Source: Ferrigenium kumadai
GTDB lineage: Bacteria; Pseudomonadota; Gammaproteobacteria; Burkholderiales; Gallionellaceae
Assembly (NCBI RefSeq): GCF_018324385.1
Contig: NZ_AP019536.1
Coordinates: 2,170,001 to 2,234,000 of the forward strand
Direction of reading: 5' to 3'
DNA length: 64,000 bases
Every line of letters starts with the position of its first letter. Within the stretch, counting starts at the first letter, position 1. The notes below the pieces were generated by a model. That model was given only the letters and a program-made list of their open reading frames with translations. It ran no database searches and had not been told where the DNA came from. The translations under genes and the position numbers were made by a program. Positions 36,780-45,582 of this stretch are shown piece by piece.

Positions 36780-36859
36780 TCCCCATCCCGCTACGGACGG
36801 ACCATCGTCTCAAGTTTGATAAGTAATAACTGAATGTCATCAATCGTTTTAAGCCCAAG

Positions 36860-37990
36860 TTAGTCCCAAGACAAGGCGCCGCCGCTCTGATATTCGGTAA
36901 CACGAGTCTCGAAGAAATTCTTTTCCTTCTTGAGATCGATCATTTCCGCCATCCAGGGGAATGGATTGGTCGCACCCGGATACAGTACGTCAATACCGAT
37001 TTGTTGGCAACGGCGATTGGCGATGAAACGCAAGTATTCCTTGAACATCCCGGCATTGAGTCCGAGCACGCCGCGCGGCATGGTGTCTTCCGCGTAGGCA
37101 TATTCCAGTTCGACCGCCTTCAGGAACAGGCCGCGGATCTCGTTGCGGAACTCGGGCGTCCACAGGTGCGGATTCTCCATTTTGATCTGGTTGATCACGT
37201 CCACGCCGAAGTTCAGGTGCATGGATTCGTCGCGCAGGATGTACTGGTATTGCTCGGCAGCGCCGGTCATCTTGTTCTGACGGCCCAGCGCCAGGATCTG
37301 CACGAACCCGACATAGAAGAACAGACCTTCCATGATGCAGGCAAATACGATCAGGCTGCGCAGCAGCTTCTGGTCTGCCTCCGGCGTGCCGGTCTTGAAT
37401 GCGGGATCGGTCAGCGTCTCGATGAACGGGATCAGGAACTCATCCTTGGCGCGGATGCTGGCCACTTCATGATAAGCGTTGAACACCTCACCTTCGTCCA
37501 GCCCCAGGCTTTCGACGATGTACTGGTAGGCGTGGGTATGGATCGCTTCCTCGAATGCTTGGCGCAACAGGAACTGGCGGCACTCCGGATTGCTGATATG
37601 GCGATAAGTACCGAGCACGATGTTGTTCGCAGCCAGACTGTCCGCCGTCGTGAAGAAGCCGAGGTTGCGCTTGACCAGGCGGCGCTCATCCTCGCTGAGG
37701 CGGTCGCTCTTCCACAAGGCGATGTCCGCGGTCATATTCACTTCCTGCGGCATCCAGTGGTTGGCGCAGGCCGCCAGATATTTCTCCCACGCCCACTTGT
37801 ACTTGAACGGAACCAGCTGGTTCACGTCGGCACGGGAGTTGATGATGGCCTTGTCCTCGACGCGCACGCGCGCGGTGGGAGCCTGCTCGGCTTGGGCGAC
37901 GTCCCAATCGGCGGATGCGCCGCCCGCGGTTGCACGGCCCACGCCAAGCGGCATCGCAGCCGGCTTGATGTTGTCTTCGAATGTCAGCAT
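36860..37990 (-). CDS. nrdB: Ribonucleoside-diphosphate reductase beta subunit, class Ia
   Basis: 376 residues. It holds the diiron-tyrosyl radical used by NrdA to reduce ribonucleotides. Iron ligands and radical-site segments are recognisable: the [17 protein letters not shown] helix, [14 protein letters not shown] and [16 protein letters not shown]. The C-terminal tail ends SGGALSWD, the segment that docks to NrdA. It is downstream of nrdA with a 193-base spacer, and is followed by a terminator. Confidence 0.96.
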   Translation of the reverse strand: MLTFEDNIKPAAMPLGVGRATAGGASADWDVAQAEQAPTARVRVEDKAIINSRADVNQLVPFKYKWAWEKYLAACANHWMPQEVNMTADIALWKSDRLSEDERRLVKRNLGFFTTADSLAANNIVLGTYRHISNPECRQFLLRQAFEEAIHTHAYQYIVESLGLDEGEVFNAYHEVASIRAKDEFLIPFIETLTDPAFKTGTPEADQKLLRSLIVFACIMEGLFFYVGFVQILALGRQNKMTGAAEQYQYILRDESMHLNFGVDVINQIKMENPHLWTPEFRNEIRGLFLKAVELEYAYAEDTMPRGVLGLNAGMFKEYLRFIANRRCQQIGIDVLYPGATNPFPWMAEMIDLKKEKNFFETRVTEYQSGGALSWD

Positions 37991-38074
37991 ATTGCCCTCT
38001 CTTTATCGCTCGTTGAGCATTACTGTTCTTCAATTCTTTGCGGCTTGGGGCGGCTTCGCCCGATCCCGCCACAA

Positions 38075-38115
38075 GGCTTGCCTACTGGCAAGCCTCGCAT
38101 TCAGGCTTGTGGCTA
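38075..38115 (-). repeat. Duplicate of the nrdA 3' end in the nrdA-nrdB spacer
   Basis: Read on the minus strand this encodes KPECEACQ and a TAG stop, nearly the same as the true NrdA tail NPECEACQ and TAG at 38184-38210. The codons differ only at mostly synonymous positions. Both copies place the stop in the loop of a hairpin: CCTGCC/GGCAGG at the gene end and GGCTTGCC/GGCAAGCC here. No open frame leads into this copy; a TAA lies 13 codons upstream. Confidence 0.8.
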
Positions 38116-38183
38116 CGGCCGCCCTTTCGGGCTTAACTTGCTGAACAAGTTAGCCTTCGCCGCAACCCGGGGTGCGAACCTGC

Positions 38184-41036
38184 CTACTGGCAGGCTTCGC
38201 ACTCAGGATTGTCAATCGAACAGAACTTCGGTTCTTCCGCTACACCGCCGGTGGTCGGCACTGCATTCAACGCGCCGGCGCGGCCCGTCGATTTTTCGGC
38301 GGAAGTCGCACCCAGCGTACGCAGGTAATAGGTCGTCTTCAGACCGCGCACCCACGCCAGCTTGTATGTCTCGTCGAGCTTGCGGCCAGATACGCCGGCC
38401 ATGTAGATGTTCAGCGATTGCGCCTGGTCGATCCACTTCTGGCGGCGCGACGCTGCCTCGATCAGCCAGCTCGGCTCGACCTCGAACGCGGTGGCGTACA
38501 GGTTGCGGAACTCCACCGGCACACGGTCGATCTTCGCCAAGCTGCCGTCGAAATATTTCAGGTCAGCGATCATCACCTCGTCCCACAGGCCCAGTTGCTT
38601 CAAGTCGGCAACCAGATGCTCGTTGATGACGGTGAATTCGCCGGACAGGTTCGACTTCACGAAGATGTTCTGGTAGGTCGGTTCGATGCAGGCCGACACG
38701 CCGATGATGTTGGAAATGGTCGCCGTCGGCGCGATCGCCACACAGTTGGAATTGCGCATGCCGTACTGCTTAATGCGGGCACGCAGAGCATCCCAGTCCA
38801 TAGTCGACGACATATCCACTTCGACGTAGCCACCGCGCTCTTCGCGCAGCATGGCTAGCGAATCCTGCGGCAGGATGCCGCGATCCCACAGGCTGCCGCG
38901 ATAGCTGGCATAACGCCCGCGCTCCTCGGCCAGCGCTGTAGAAGCCCAGTAAGCGTAGTAACACACCGCCTCCATCGAACGGTCGGCGAATTCGACCGCC
39001 GCTTCCGACGAGTAAGGAATGCGCAGTTCGTGCAGGCAATCCTGGAAGCCCATGATGCCCAGGCCGACCGGACGGTGCTTGAGGTTGGAATTGCGCGCCT
39101 TGCCCACGGCGTAGTAGTTGATGTCCACCACGTTGTCGAGCATGCGCATCGCCGTACTCACGGTGCGGCGCAGCTTGTCGTGATCGAGCTGACCGGCCTT
39201 TTCGTGCCCCTTGGGATACAGGTGCGCCGCCAGATTGACCGAACCGAGGTTACACACGGCGATCTCGTTGTCGCTGGTGTTCAGTGTGATCTCGGTACAA
39301 AGGTTGGAGCTGTGTACCACACCGACGTGCTGCTGCGGCGAGCGGATATTGCATGGGTCCTTGAAGGTGATCCATGGGTGGCCGGTTTCGAACAGCATGG
39401 TCAACATCTTGCGCCACAGGCTGGCTGCAGGAATCTTCTTGAACAGCTTGAGCTCGCCATTGGCTGCTTTCGCCTCGTAGCCGGTGTAAGCGCGCTCGAA
39501 ATCGGCGCCGAACTTGTCGTGCAGGTCGGGCACATTGGATGGCGAGAACAGAGTCCAGTCGCCGCCTTCCATCACACGCTTCATGAACAGGTCGGGAATC
39601 CAGTTCGAAGTGTTCATATCGTGCGTGCGGCGGCGGTCGTCGCCGGTGTTCTTGCGCAGATCGAGGAATTCCTCGATATCCAAGTGCCAGGTTTCCAGAT
39701 AGGCACACACTGCGCCCTTGCGCTTGCCGCCTTGGTTCACAGCCACGGCAGTGTCGTTCACCACCTTGAGGAAGGGCACCACGCCCTGCGATTGGCCGTT
39801 GGTTCCCTTGATGTGGGCGCCGAGTGCACGTACCGGCGTCCAGTCATTACCGAGGCCGCCAGCGAACTTCGCCAGCAGCGCGTTCTCCTTGATCGCCTCA
39901 TAGATGCCGTCGAGGTCGTCGGCCACGGTAGTCAGGTAGCAGGAAGACAGCTGCGAACGCTGCGTGCCGGAATTGAACAGGGTCGGCGTGGAGCTCATGA
40001 AGTCGAAGCTCGACAGCAGACGATAGAACTCCACTGCACGCGCCTCACGATCGATCTCATTCAGCGAAAGGCCCATCGCCACGCGCATGAAGAAGGCCTG
40101 CGGCAGTTCGATGCGCTTGCCGTGCACATGCAGGAAGTAGCGGTCATACAGGGTTTGAAGACCGAGGTAACCGAACTGCAGGTCGCGCTGCGCATCCAGC
40201 TCTTGCCCCAAGCGCTGCAAGTCGAACTGTGCCAGGCGCGCATCCAGCAGGTCCGCCGCGATACCCTCCTTGATGAACTGCGGGAAATATTCGGCATAGC
40301 GCGTCGTCATTTCGTCCGGCGTCACTTCTTCGCCCAGCACTTCGGCGCACATATTATTGAGCAACAGGCGCGCGGTGACGAAGTTATAGGCCGGCTCCTT
40401 CTCGATCAATGAGCGCGCGGAAAGGATCAGGCACTTGCGTACCTCGTTCGCAGCCACGCCGTCATACAGATCCTTGAGCGTCAGCTTGATGACCGCATCC
40501 GCGTCGACCACCTCACCCAGCCCGGCGCAAGCCGACTGCACCAGCGCGGAAAGACGATCGAGATCCAGCGGACGCGCGATACCGTCCTCGCCGGTGACGT
40601 TGATGACATGCACCGGCTCCTGGCTCTTGACCTTGGCGCGCGAGCGCGAACGCTCCTCGCGATACAACACATAGGCACGCGCAACGTCGTGCTCGCCGGA
40701 ACGCATCAGACCGAGCTCGACCTGATCCTGAATATCCTCGATGTGCATCGTGCCGCCGTGCGGCTGGCGGCGCAGCATCGCGGCAACGATGCCATTGGTC
40801 AACTGCTCAACTATCTCGCGCACACGCGCCGATGCAGCTCCCTGACCGCCGTTCACAGCGATGAATGCCTTGGTCAATGCGATCGAAATCTTGGAAGGCT
40901 CGAACGAAACCACCGAACCGTTGCGGCGGATCACCTTATATTGTTCGAACGAACTGGAAGAAGAGGAAGCCTGATCTGGAACGACGCTGGAAAGCACTGG
41001 AGAAGTAGAAACGCTATCTGTAGCAGCATGCAACAT
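38184..41036 (-). CDS. nrdA: Ribonucleoside-diphosphate reductase alpha subunit, class Ia, with two ATP-cones
   Basis: 950 residues, longer than E. coli NrdA (761) and like the Pseudomonas type. An N-terminal ATP-cone starts YKVIRRNGSVVSFEPSKI; a second cone-like segment follows (about residues 120-210), then the catalytic barrel with NLCTEITLNTS and the radical-transfer region, and the redox tail ECEACQ. It reduces NDPs to dNDPs with NrdB. The ATG at 41036 has AGGGAG eight bases upstream; a TTG eleven codons earlier is less likely. NrdR-like boxes lie upstream. Confidence 0.96.
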   Translation of the reverse strand: MLHAATDSVSTSPVLSSVVPDQASSSSSSFEQYKVIRRNGSVVSFEPSKISIALTKAFIAVNGGQGAASARVREIVEQLTNGIVAAMLRRQPHGGTMHIEDIQDQVELGLMRSGEHDVARAYVLYREERSRSRAKVKSQEPVHVINVTGEDGIARPLDLDRLSALVQSACAGLGEVVDADAVIKLTLKDLYDGVAANEVRKCLILSARSLIEKEPAYNFVTARLLLNNMCAEVLGEEVTPDEMTTRYAEYFPQFIKEGIAADLLDARLAQFDLQRLGQELDAQRDLQFGYLGLQTLYDRYFLHVHGKRIELPQAFFMRVAMGLSLNEIDREARAVEFYRLLSSFDFMSSTPTLFNSGTQRSQLSSCYLTTVADDLDGIYEAIKENALLAKFAGGLGNDWTPVRALGAHIKGTNGQSQGVVPFLKVVNDTAVAVNQGGKRKGAVCAYLETWHLDIEEFLDLRKNTGDDRRRTHDMNTSNWIPDLFMKRVMEGGDWTLFSPSNVPDLHDKFGADFERAYTGYEAKAANGELKLFKKIPAASLWRKMLTMLFETGHPWITFKDPCNIRSPQQHVGVVHSSNLCTEITLNTSDNEIAVCNLGSVNLAAHLYPKGHEKAGQLDHDKLRRTVSTAMRMLDNVVDINYYAVGKARNSNLKHRPVGLGIMGFQDCLHELRIPYSSEAAVEFADRSMEAVCYYAYWASTALAEERGRYASYRGSLWDRGILPQDSLAMLREERGGYVEVDMSSTMDWDALRARIKQYGMRNSNCVAIAPTATISNIIGVSACIEPTYQNIFVKSNLSGEFTVINEHLVADLKQLGLWDEVMIADLKYFDGSLAKIDRVPVEFRNLYATAFEVEPSWLIEAASRRQKWIDQAQSLNIYMAGVSGRKLDETYKLAWVRGLKTTYYLRTLGATSAEKSTGRAGALNAVPTTGGVAEEPKFCSIDNPECEACQ

Positions 41037-41081
41037 GTACTCACTCCCTTTGGTATCTGTTAACTTCAAAAAACCGCAAAA

Positions 41082-41128
41082 CCACTATATCTAGTATTTT
41101 TTATCAGCGGCGGAGCTAATTGTAGTAG
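41082..41128 (-). promoter_or_regulatory. Pair of NrdR boxes upstream of nrdA
   Basis: Box 1 (41082-41097) reads CCACTATATCTAGTAT and matches the NrdR consensus acaCwAtATaTwGwgt at 13 of 16 positions. Box 2 (41113-41128), centred on CTAATTGTAG, is weaker. The centres are 31 bases apart, the spacing known for paired NrdR boxes, so nrdAB is probably repressed by NrdR when dATP is high. Confidence 0.6.
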
Positions 41129-41149
41129 TTAACCAAAATATTGCAAGCT

Positions 41150-41174
41150 AAAAAAAGGCCTATATATTTCGGCC
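41150..41174 (-). terminator. Rho-independent terminator of ampD
   Basis: On the minus strand, GGCC-gaaatatata-GGCC forms a short stem followed by seven T. It sits 18 bases after the ampD stop and just before the nrdA control region, insulating the two. Confidence 0.6.
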
Positions 41175-41191
41175 AATTTACATGCGCGCAT

Positions 41192-41734
41192 TTATGCTTC
41201 GCACAGCCCCGAAAGGTAGCGCAGCCAGTCGAAATGCGGCCCTGGATCGGTCTTTCGTTGCGGCGCGATGTCGCTGTGCCCGGCAATGCCGCGCAGCGGA
41301 TAGGTCGCACGCAAGGCCAGCGTCAGCCGGTGGAGCGCCTCATACTGCAGATCGGTGAATGGCAGGGTATCGCAGCCCTCCAGCTCGACGCCGATGGAGA
41401 AGTCGTTGCAACGTTCACGCCCCTGCCAGGAGGAGATACCGGCATGCCATGCACGTTTTGAACAAGGAACGAACTGGATGAGCCGTCCGTCGCGGCGAAT
41501 GAAGAAATGCGCCGACACCTTCAGTCCGGCGATGGCCCGGTAATACGGATGCGCCTCCGCATCCAGCGTATTGGTGAACAGTCGCTGCACGCCATCGCCG
41601 CCAAACTTGTCCGGCGGCAGGCTGATGTTGTGGATCACCAGCAGATCGATGGCACCGGCGGGACGCTCGTCAAAGTTGGGCGACGGGATACAGTCGCCTC
41701 CCACCAGCAGGCCCTGCGCGTCAATCCGCATCAT
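41192..41734 (-). CDS. ampD: 1,6-anhydro-N-acetylmuramyl-L-alanine amidase
   Basis: 180 residues. It cleaves the peptide from anhydro-muropeptides in the cytoplasm during peptidoglycan recycling. Zinc-site and fold motifs are clear: LLVIHNISLPP near residue 32, SAHFFIRRDGRLIQFVPCSKRAWHAG and AGHSDIAPQRKTDPGPHFDW. The start overlaps the pilR stop by 14 bases, so it is the last gene of the PP0621-pilS-pilR-ampD unit. Confidence 0.95.
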   Translation of the reverse strand: MMRIDAQGLLVGGDCIPSPNFDERPAGAIDLLVIHNISLPPDKFGGDGVQRLFTNTLDAEAHPYYRAIAGLKVSAHFFIRRDGRLIQFVPCSKRAWHAGISSWQGRERCNDFSIGVELEGCDTLPFTDLQYEALHRLTLALRATYPLRGIAGHSDIAPQRKTDPGPHFDWLRYLSGLCEA

Positions 41735-43061
41735 TCGGCGCCTTGATACCTAATCGCTCCATGCGGTAGCGCATGGTCCGGAATGTCAGCCCCAGCAGCT
41801 TCGCCGCCGCCGTGCGGTTGAAGCCGGTCTGCTGCAACGCTTCCAGCAAGGCCTGCTTCTCGACCCGGTCCAGGTAATCCGGCAGTGGGCATTTTTCCCC
41901 AAGCACCGCGTGGCCGCCCTGCTGATGTTCGCCCGGCGAAAGTTGCAAATCCTGCGTCGTGATCACATCGCCCGAACACAGCGCCAGGGCGCGCTCGATG
42001 ACATTCTCCAGCTCACGCACGTTACCGGGGAAGTCATACCCTTGCAGTGCTTGCAACGCTTCTTCGGAAAACTCCGCTGCAGATTCGCCACGCAAACGAT
42101 TGAGGGTCTGCTGCGCGATGGCGGCGATGTCCTCGCGCAATTCGCGCAGCGGCGGCATCTGGATCTGGATCACGTTCAGGCGATAATACAGATCCTGGCG
42201 GAACTTGCCTTGGCGCACCAGTTCGGCGAGATCGCGATGGGTCGCGCTGATGATGCGCACATCCACAGCCTCTTCGGTCGTCGCGCCCACCTTGCGCACG
42301 TGTTTTTCCTGTATCGCACGCAGCAGCTTGACCTGCATGGTCAGCGGCAGGTCAGCCACCTCATCAAGGAACAGGGTGCCGCCATGCGCCGCCTGGAAGA
42401 AGCCGTCCCGGTCCTTGTCTGCACCGGTGAATGCACCCTTCCTGTAACCGAAGAATTCGCTTTCCATCAGGCTCTCCGGGATCGCGCCACAGTTTACCGC
42501 GATCATCGGCTGGTCGCGCCGCGCCCCGCTTTGCACGATCAGCCGAGCCGCCAGCTCCTTGCCGCTGCCCGACTCGCCACTGATGTGCACCGGCGCCTGG
42601 CTGCGCGCCACGCGCCCGATCAGGTCGCGCACCTTCTGCATCGCCGGGGACGCACCCAGCAAGCCCTTGCCATGCGCCGAAGCCGCCTGCGGCAGATTCA
42701 GCGCCGATTTCACCAGGGCGCGCAACTGGTCCAGCGAAACCGGCTTAGCCAGGTAATCGAACGCCCCCGCCTTGAGCGCATTAACAGCGTTTTCCATGTT
42801 GCCATGGGCTGTGATCACTGCCACAGGCACATCCAGGTTGTGCTGGGCGATATGCTGTACCACCTGCAGGCCATCCCCGTCCGGCATGCGCATATCGGTC
42901 AGACACAAGTCGTAGCGGCGAGATGCCAGCTTCGCCAGCGCCTCGCGCACGTTGGCGGCCCGTTCCACTTCAAGCCCCATCTTGCTCAGCGCCAGATCCA
43001 GCAGCTCGAGAATATCGGGCTCATCATCCACCAGCAGCACACAGGCTCTCTTATCCGCCAT
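41721..43061 (-). CDS. pilR: Sigma-54 response regulator, PilR type
   Basis: 446 residues. An N-terminal receiver with LLVDDEP and phospho-Asp in CLTDMRMPDG, an AAA+ domain with Walker A GESGSGKE, the sigma-54 contact loop GAFTGA and GGTLFLDEV, and a C-terminal Fis-type helix-turn-helix. In pseudomonads PilR drives pilin expression from sigma-54 promoters. The ATG at 43061 (MADKRACVLLVDD) overlaps the end of the kinase gene. No pilin genes are in this window, so the target is inferred from the partner kinase and order. Confidence 0.9.
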   Translation of the reverse strand: MADKRACVLLVDDEPDILELLDLALSKMGLEVERAANVREALAKLASRRYDLCLTDMRMPDGDGLQVVQHIAQHNLDVPVAVITAHGNMENAVNALKAGAFDYLAKPVSLDQLRALVKSALNLPQAASAHGKGLLGASPAMQKVRDLIGRVARSQAPVHISGESGSGKELAARLIVQSGARRDQPMIAVNCGAIPESLMESEFFGYRKGAFTGADKDRDGFFQAAHGGTLFLDEVADLPLTMQVKLLRAIQEKHVRKVGATTEEAVDVRIISATHRDLAELVRQGKFRQDLYYRLNVIQIQMPPLRELREDIAAIAQQTLNRLRGESAAEFSEEALQALQGYDFPGNVRELENVIERALALCSGDVITTQDLQLSPGEHQQGGHAVLGEKCPLPDYLDRVEKQALLEALQQTGFNRTAAAKLLGLTFRTMRYRMERLGIKAPNDAD

Positions 43062-44673
43062 GTCCGGCCCCCTCAGCATCTCTATGCAATTCTCCAAACG
43101 TTATGCGGAAGCAGGCCCCGTCCCGCCCCTCCTGCGCATGATATTCCAGCCGCGCGCCGTTCGCCTCGCACAACTCCTTGGCGATATACAGCCCCAGCCC
43201 CGTACCATCCGCAACAGTGGTAAAAAACGGCTCGAACAACTTGCCCTGATGCTCTGCGGAAATGCCGGGGCCGTCATCCTGCACATCCAGAACCAGCCGC
43301 CCGTCCGCCTCATGCACCGACAACACAAGGCTACCGGGCAACTTGCGGCCATGGCGCAGCGCGTTGCGGCACAGATTCCACAACACCTGCCGCAGATGCC
43401 CCCGGTCGAAGCGCACCTTCGTGCCCGCCCCCCCCTCAAGCACCAACACACCGGGCTCGAGACGCTCCGCCAGACTTAGTTCCTCGGCAAAGGTCCGCAA
43501 CATCGCATCGAGTTCGAACACCTCCGGCTGGGCCCGGTCGCGCCGATTCAGTTGCATCACATCCTGCACGATCTGGTTGATGCGCTGCGTATTGTCCAGC
43601 ACGATCTGCAGCAAGCGCTGCTGTTTCGCATCGCCCTGCTCTTCGCCCAGTAGCTCAGTCGCGTAGCTAATCGCCGACAGAGGGTTGCGCACCTCGTGGG
43701 CGATGTTCGCGGTCAGCCGCCCCAGTGCGGCCAGCTTGATCTGCTGTGCTTCAGCCTGCGCCCGCTGCATATCCTCCAGGAAGATCACTACACCGCGTGC
43801 AGCATCGCGTTCCACCGAAATGAAGCGCAGCCTGACCTGCCCTCCAGTCCCCAGCTGCAATGTATCCCGGCTTGGCGCCCCGGTCTGCTTCCACAGGGCA
43901 TACTGCCCGAACAGGACTGGAAAGGTTTCCGACAAGGCAGCCCCGGGACTGCTGCTTTTGCGCAGCAAACGCTCGGCGGCCGGATTCATCTGCATGATCA
44001 AGCCCTGTTCGTCCACTACCAGCACGCCATCCTGCATGTCGCGCATCACCATACGGTTTGCTTCCGCCAGGCTGGCCAGATCGAGGCTGCGGCGTTGCGC
44101 CAGATCCTGGCTGGCCACGGCATACTTGGCCAGCGTGTGCGCCAGCCAGGCCACCGCGAAATAGGAGATGCACAGCAATCCGACCTGGACATACTGTGCC
44201 ACGGCGGCATCGTCGTAGAGCACCGCAAAAGAGTGTTGCAGCAGCGCGGCGATACTCGCCAGCGATGCAAAGAACAGCGTGATCTTGCCGCGGCTGATGA
44301 TCCCCGCCGCGGCAAGCGAAACCAGCAGCAACAGACCGATACTGCTCTCTATCCCGCCGCTGGCATAGGACAACACCGACAGGCCGACGATATCACCGCC
44401 CACCATCCAGGCCAGTTGCAGGGTAATACGCGGCAAGCGCAGCCAGAGAAGGAAGGAGGAAAGCACCGCCACCGCCGCGTAGACCGTGCTCCCGACGTAG
44501 AACAGAAGCCAGTTGTGCTCCCCGGCGCCGAACACTCCCGCGAGAAAGACGAACAAGCCGGCCAGTGCCAGCCGGTAGAGATTGAAGTAATACAGGGAAC
44601 GCCAGAAATCGACGGGGTGGGAGTCCGCAACGTGCCTGTCAGTCATCGTTTTCGACACGACTTCGCGCCGCAT
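43051..44673 (-). CDS. pilS: Sensor histidine kinase, PilS type
   Basis: 540 residues. Six membrane helices in the first 200 residues, as in PilS, are followed by a PAS-like segment (about 205-315), the phospho-His in IAHEVRNPLSAISYA, and the ATPase domain with NLCRNALRHGR and DDGPGISAE plus GTGLGLYIAKEL. It probably phosphorylates the PilR encoded next. The ATG at 44673 directly follows the PP0621 stop; an alternative ATG is at 44646. Confidence 0.9.
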   Translation of the reverse strand: MRREVVSKTMTDRHVADSHPVDFWRSLYYFNLYRLALAGLFVFLAGVFGAGEHNWLLFYVGSTVYAAVAVLSSFLLWLRLPRITLQLAWMVGGDIVGLSVLSYASGGIESSIGLLLLVSLAAAGIISRGKITLFFASLASIAALLQHSFAVLYDDAAVAQYVQVGLLCISYFAVAWLAHTLAKYAVASQDLAQRRSLDLASLAEANRMVMRDMQDGVLVVDEQGLIMQMNPAAERLLRKSSSPGAALSETFPVLFGQYALWKQTGAPSRDTLQLGTGGQVRLRFISVERDAARGVVIFLEDMQRAQAEAQQIKLAALGRLTANIAHEVRNPLSAISYATELLGEEQGDAKQQRLLQIVLDNTQRINQIVQDVMQLNRRDRAQPEVFELDAMLRTFAEELSLAERLEPGVLVLEGGAGTKVRFDRGHLRQVLWNLCRNALRHGRKLPGSLVLSVHEADGRLVLDVQDDGPGISAEHQGKLFEPFFTTVADGTGLGLYIAKELCEANGARLEYHAQEGRDGACFRITFGELHRDAEGAGHGG

Positions 44674-44886
44674 TCACTTGCGGCAGGCATCGCGATGCTC
44701 CGCACTGCAAAAGAAAAGGCCCTCAGCCTGAACGCTCTCGCCCTTGGGAAGATGCACGCCGCAATGCGCACAGCGCACCATATCCTCGGCCACCGGCCCC
44801 TCTTGCCGCGAAACATTCTTGCGTAAGGATCGGATCAGCAAATAAACCACAGCCACGATCGCAACCAGGAACAACAGACGACTCAT
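44674..44886 (-). CDS. PP0621 family small membrane protein
   Basis: 70 residues. One N-terminal membrane helix (about 4-19), a short basic stretch, then a zinc-ribbon-like part with CAHCG and FCSAEHRDAC. The arrangement matches the PP0621 family found before pilS in many beta- and gammaproteobacteria. The function is unknown. Its TGA is immediately followed by the pilS ATG. The 169 bases upstream hold no gene. Confidence 0.85.
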   Translation of the reverse strand: MSRLLFLVAIVAVVYLLIRSLRKNVSRQEGPVAEDMVRCAHCGVHLPKGESVQAEGLFFCSAEHRDACRK

Positions 44887-45055
44887 ACGATATCGACTCC
44901 AGAGTTTAAGGCAAAAATCACCGCGGCCATTCTACGGCGCGGCGATTGCCAGAGGCAACCGGAATCCGGAAGGCGGGGCACGCTGAAATTCATGCGCCCG
45001 CCAACAGCAAAAAACGTGTGCAACCGAAAAGCTGCAATAGGGATAACATGACAAG

Positions 45056-45547
45056 ATGAACTCCCGGCCCCGTTTTCTCTGCGACGAAATGCTGGGCCGG
45101 CTATGCCGCTACCTGCGTGCCGCCGGCTACGACGCCCTGCTGGCGAACGGCGGCCATCTCGACCGGGAATGGCTGCAGCAATGCCACGAGGAGGGTCGCT
45201 ATTTCCTGACTCAGGACACGTTGGTGAGCGAACATAAGGCAGCGCGTGACATCGCACTGATCCTGCCGCAGGGCGACATCGACCAGCTCGCGGTTTGGCT
45301 CGGCGCTCACTTCCATCTCGACTGGCTTAACCACGCCTTCACTCGCTGCCTGGTTGACAATACGCCGCTACTGCCCGCCGATGCGGCCACACTGAAGCGC
45401 GTGCCGGCGGATGCGCTCAGGCCGGGCGAGCCGCTGTCACACTGCCCGATGTGTGGGAGAGTCTACTGGCGTGGATCTCACTACAAGCGCATGCACGCGC
45501 GACTCGCCCGTTGGCAGGCCTCACGCAATGGGGATAATTCGCCCTGA
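45056..45547 (+). CDS. Mut7-C RNase domain protein
   Basis: 163 residues. A PIN-like N-terminal domain (RFLCDEMLGRLCRYLRAAGYDALL) and a C-terminal zinc ribbon (CPMCGRVYWRGSHYKRM) are the two parts of the Mut7-C family, named after the C-terminus of the nematode exonuclease MUT-7. Family members are proposed RNases; direct evidence is scant. The acidic residue after FLTQD replaces the more common TRD. Monocistronic and convergent with the AHSA1 gene. Confidence 0.88.
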   Translation: MNSRPRFLCDEMLGRLCRYLRAAGYDALLANGGHLDREWLQQCHEEGRYFLTQDTLVSEHKAARDIALILPQGDIDQLAVWLGAHFHLDWLNHAFTRCLVDNTPLLPADAATLKRVPADALRPGEPLSHCPMCGRVYWRGSHYKRMHARLARWQASRNGDNSP

Positions 45548-45582
45548 CTTCGGGATGAGTATTTGCTTCCGGTTGAGTCCGC

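Larger units (their letters stand above)
36463..36859. other. Non-coding spacer between nrdB and the histone-like gene
   Basis: About 400 bases without a supportable gene. It holds the leader of the histone-like gene, a dispersed repeat (36554-36608), a short hairpin GGACAG/CTGTCC at 36619-36637 and the nrdB terminator (36734-36779). The remainder shows nothing I recognise. Confidence 0.6.

Noticed and set aside
41037..41069. TTG start giving NrdA eleven more residues
   Set aside because: The ATG at 41036 has a proper AGGGAG upstream and the extra residues do not belong to the ATP-cone.
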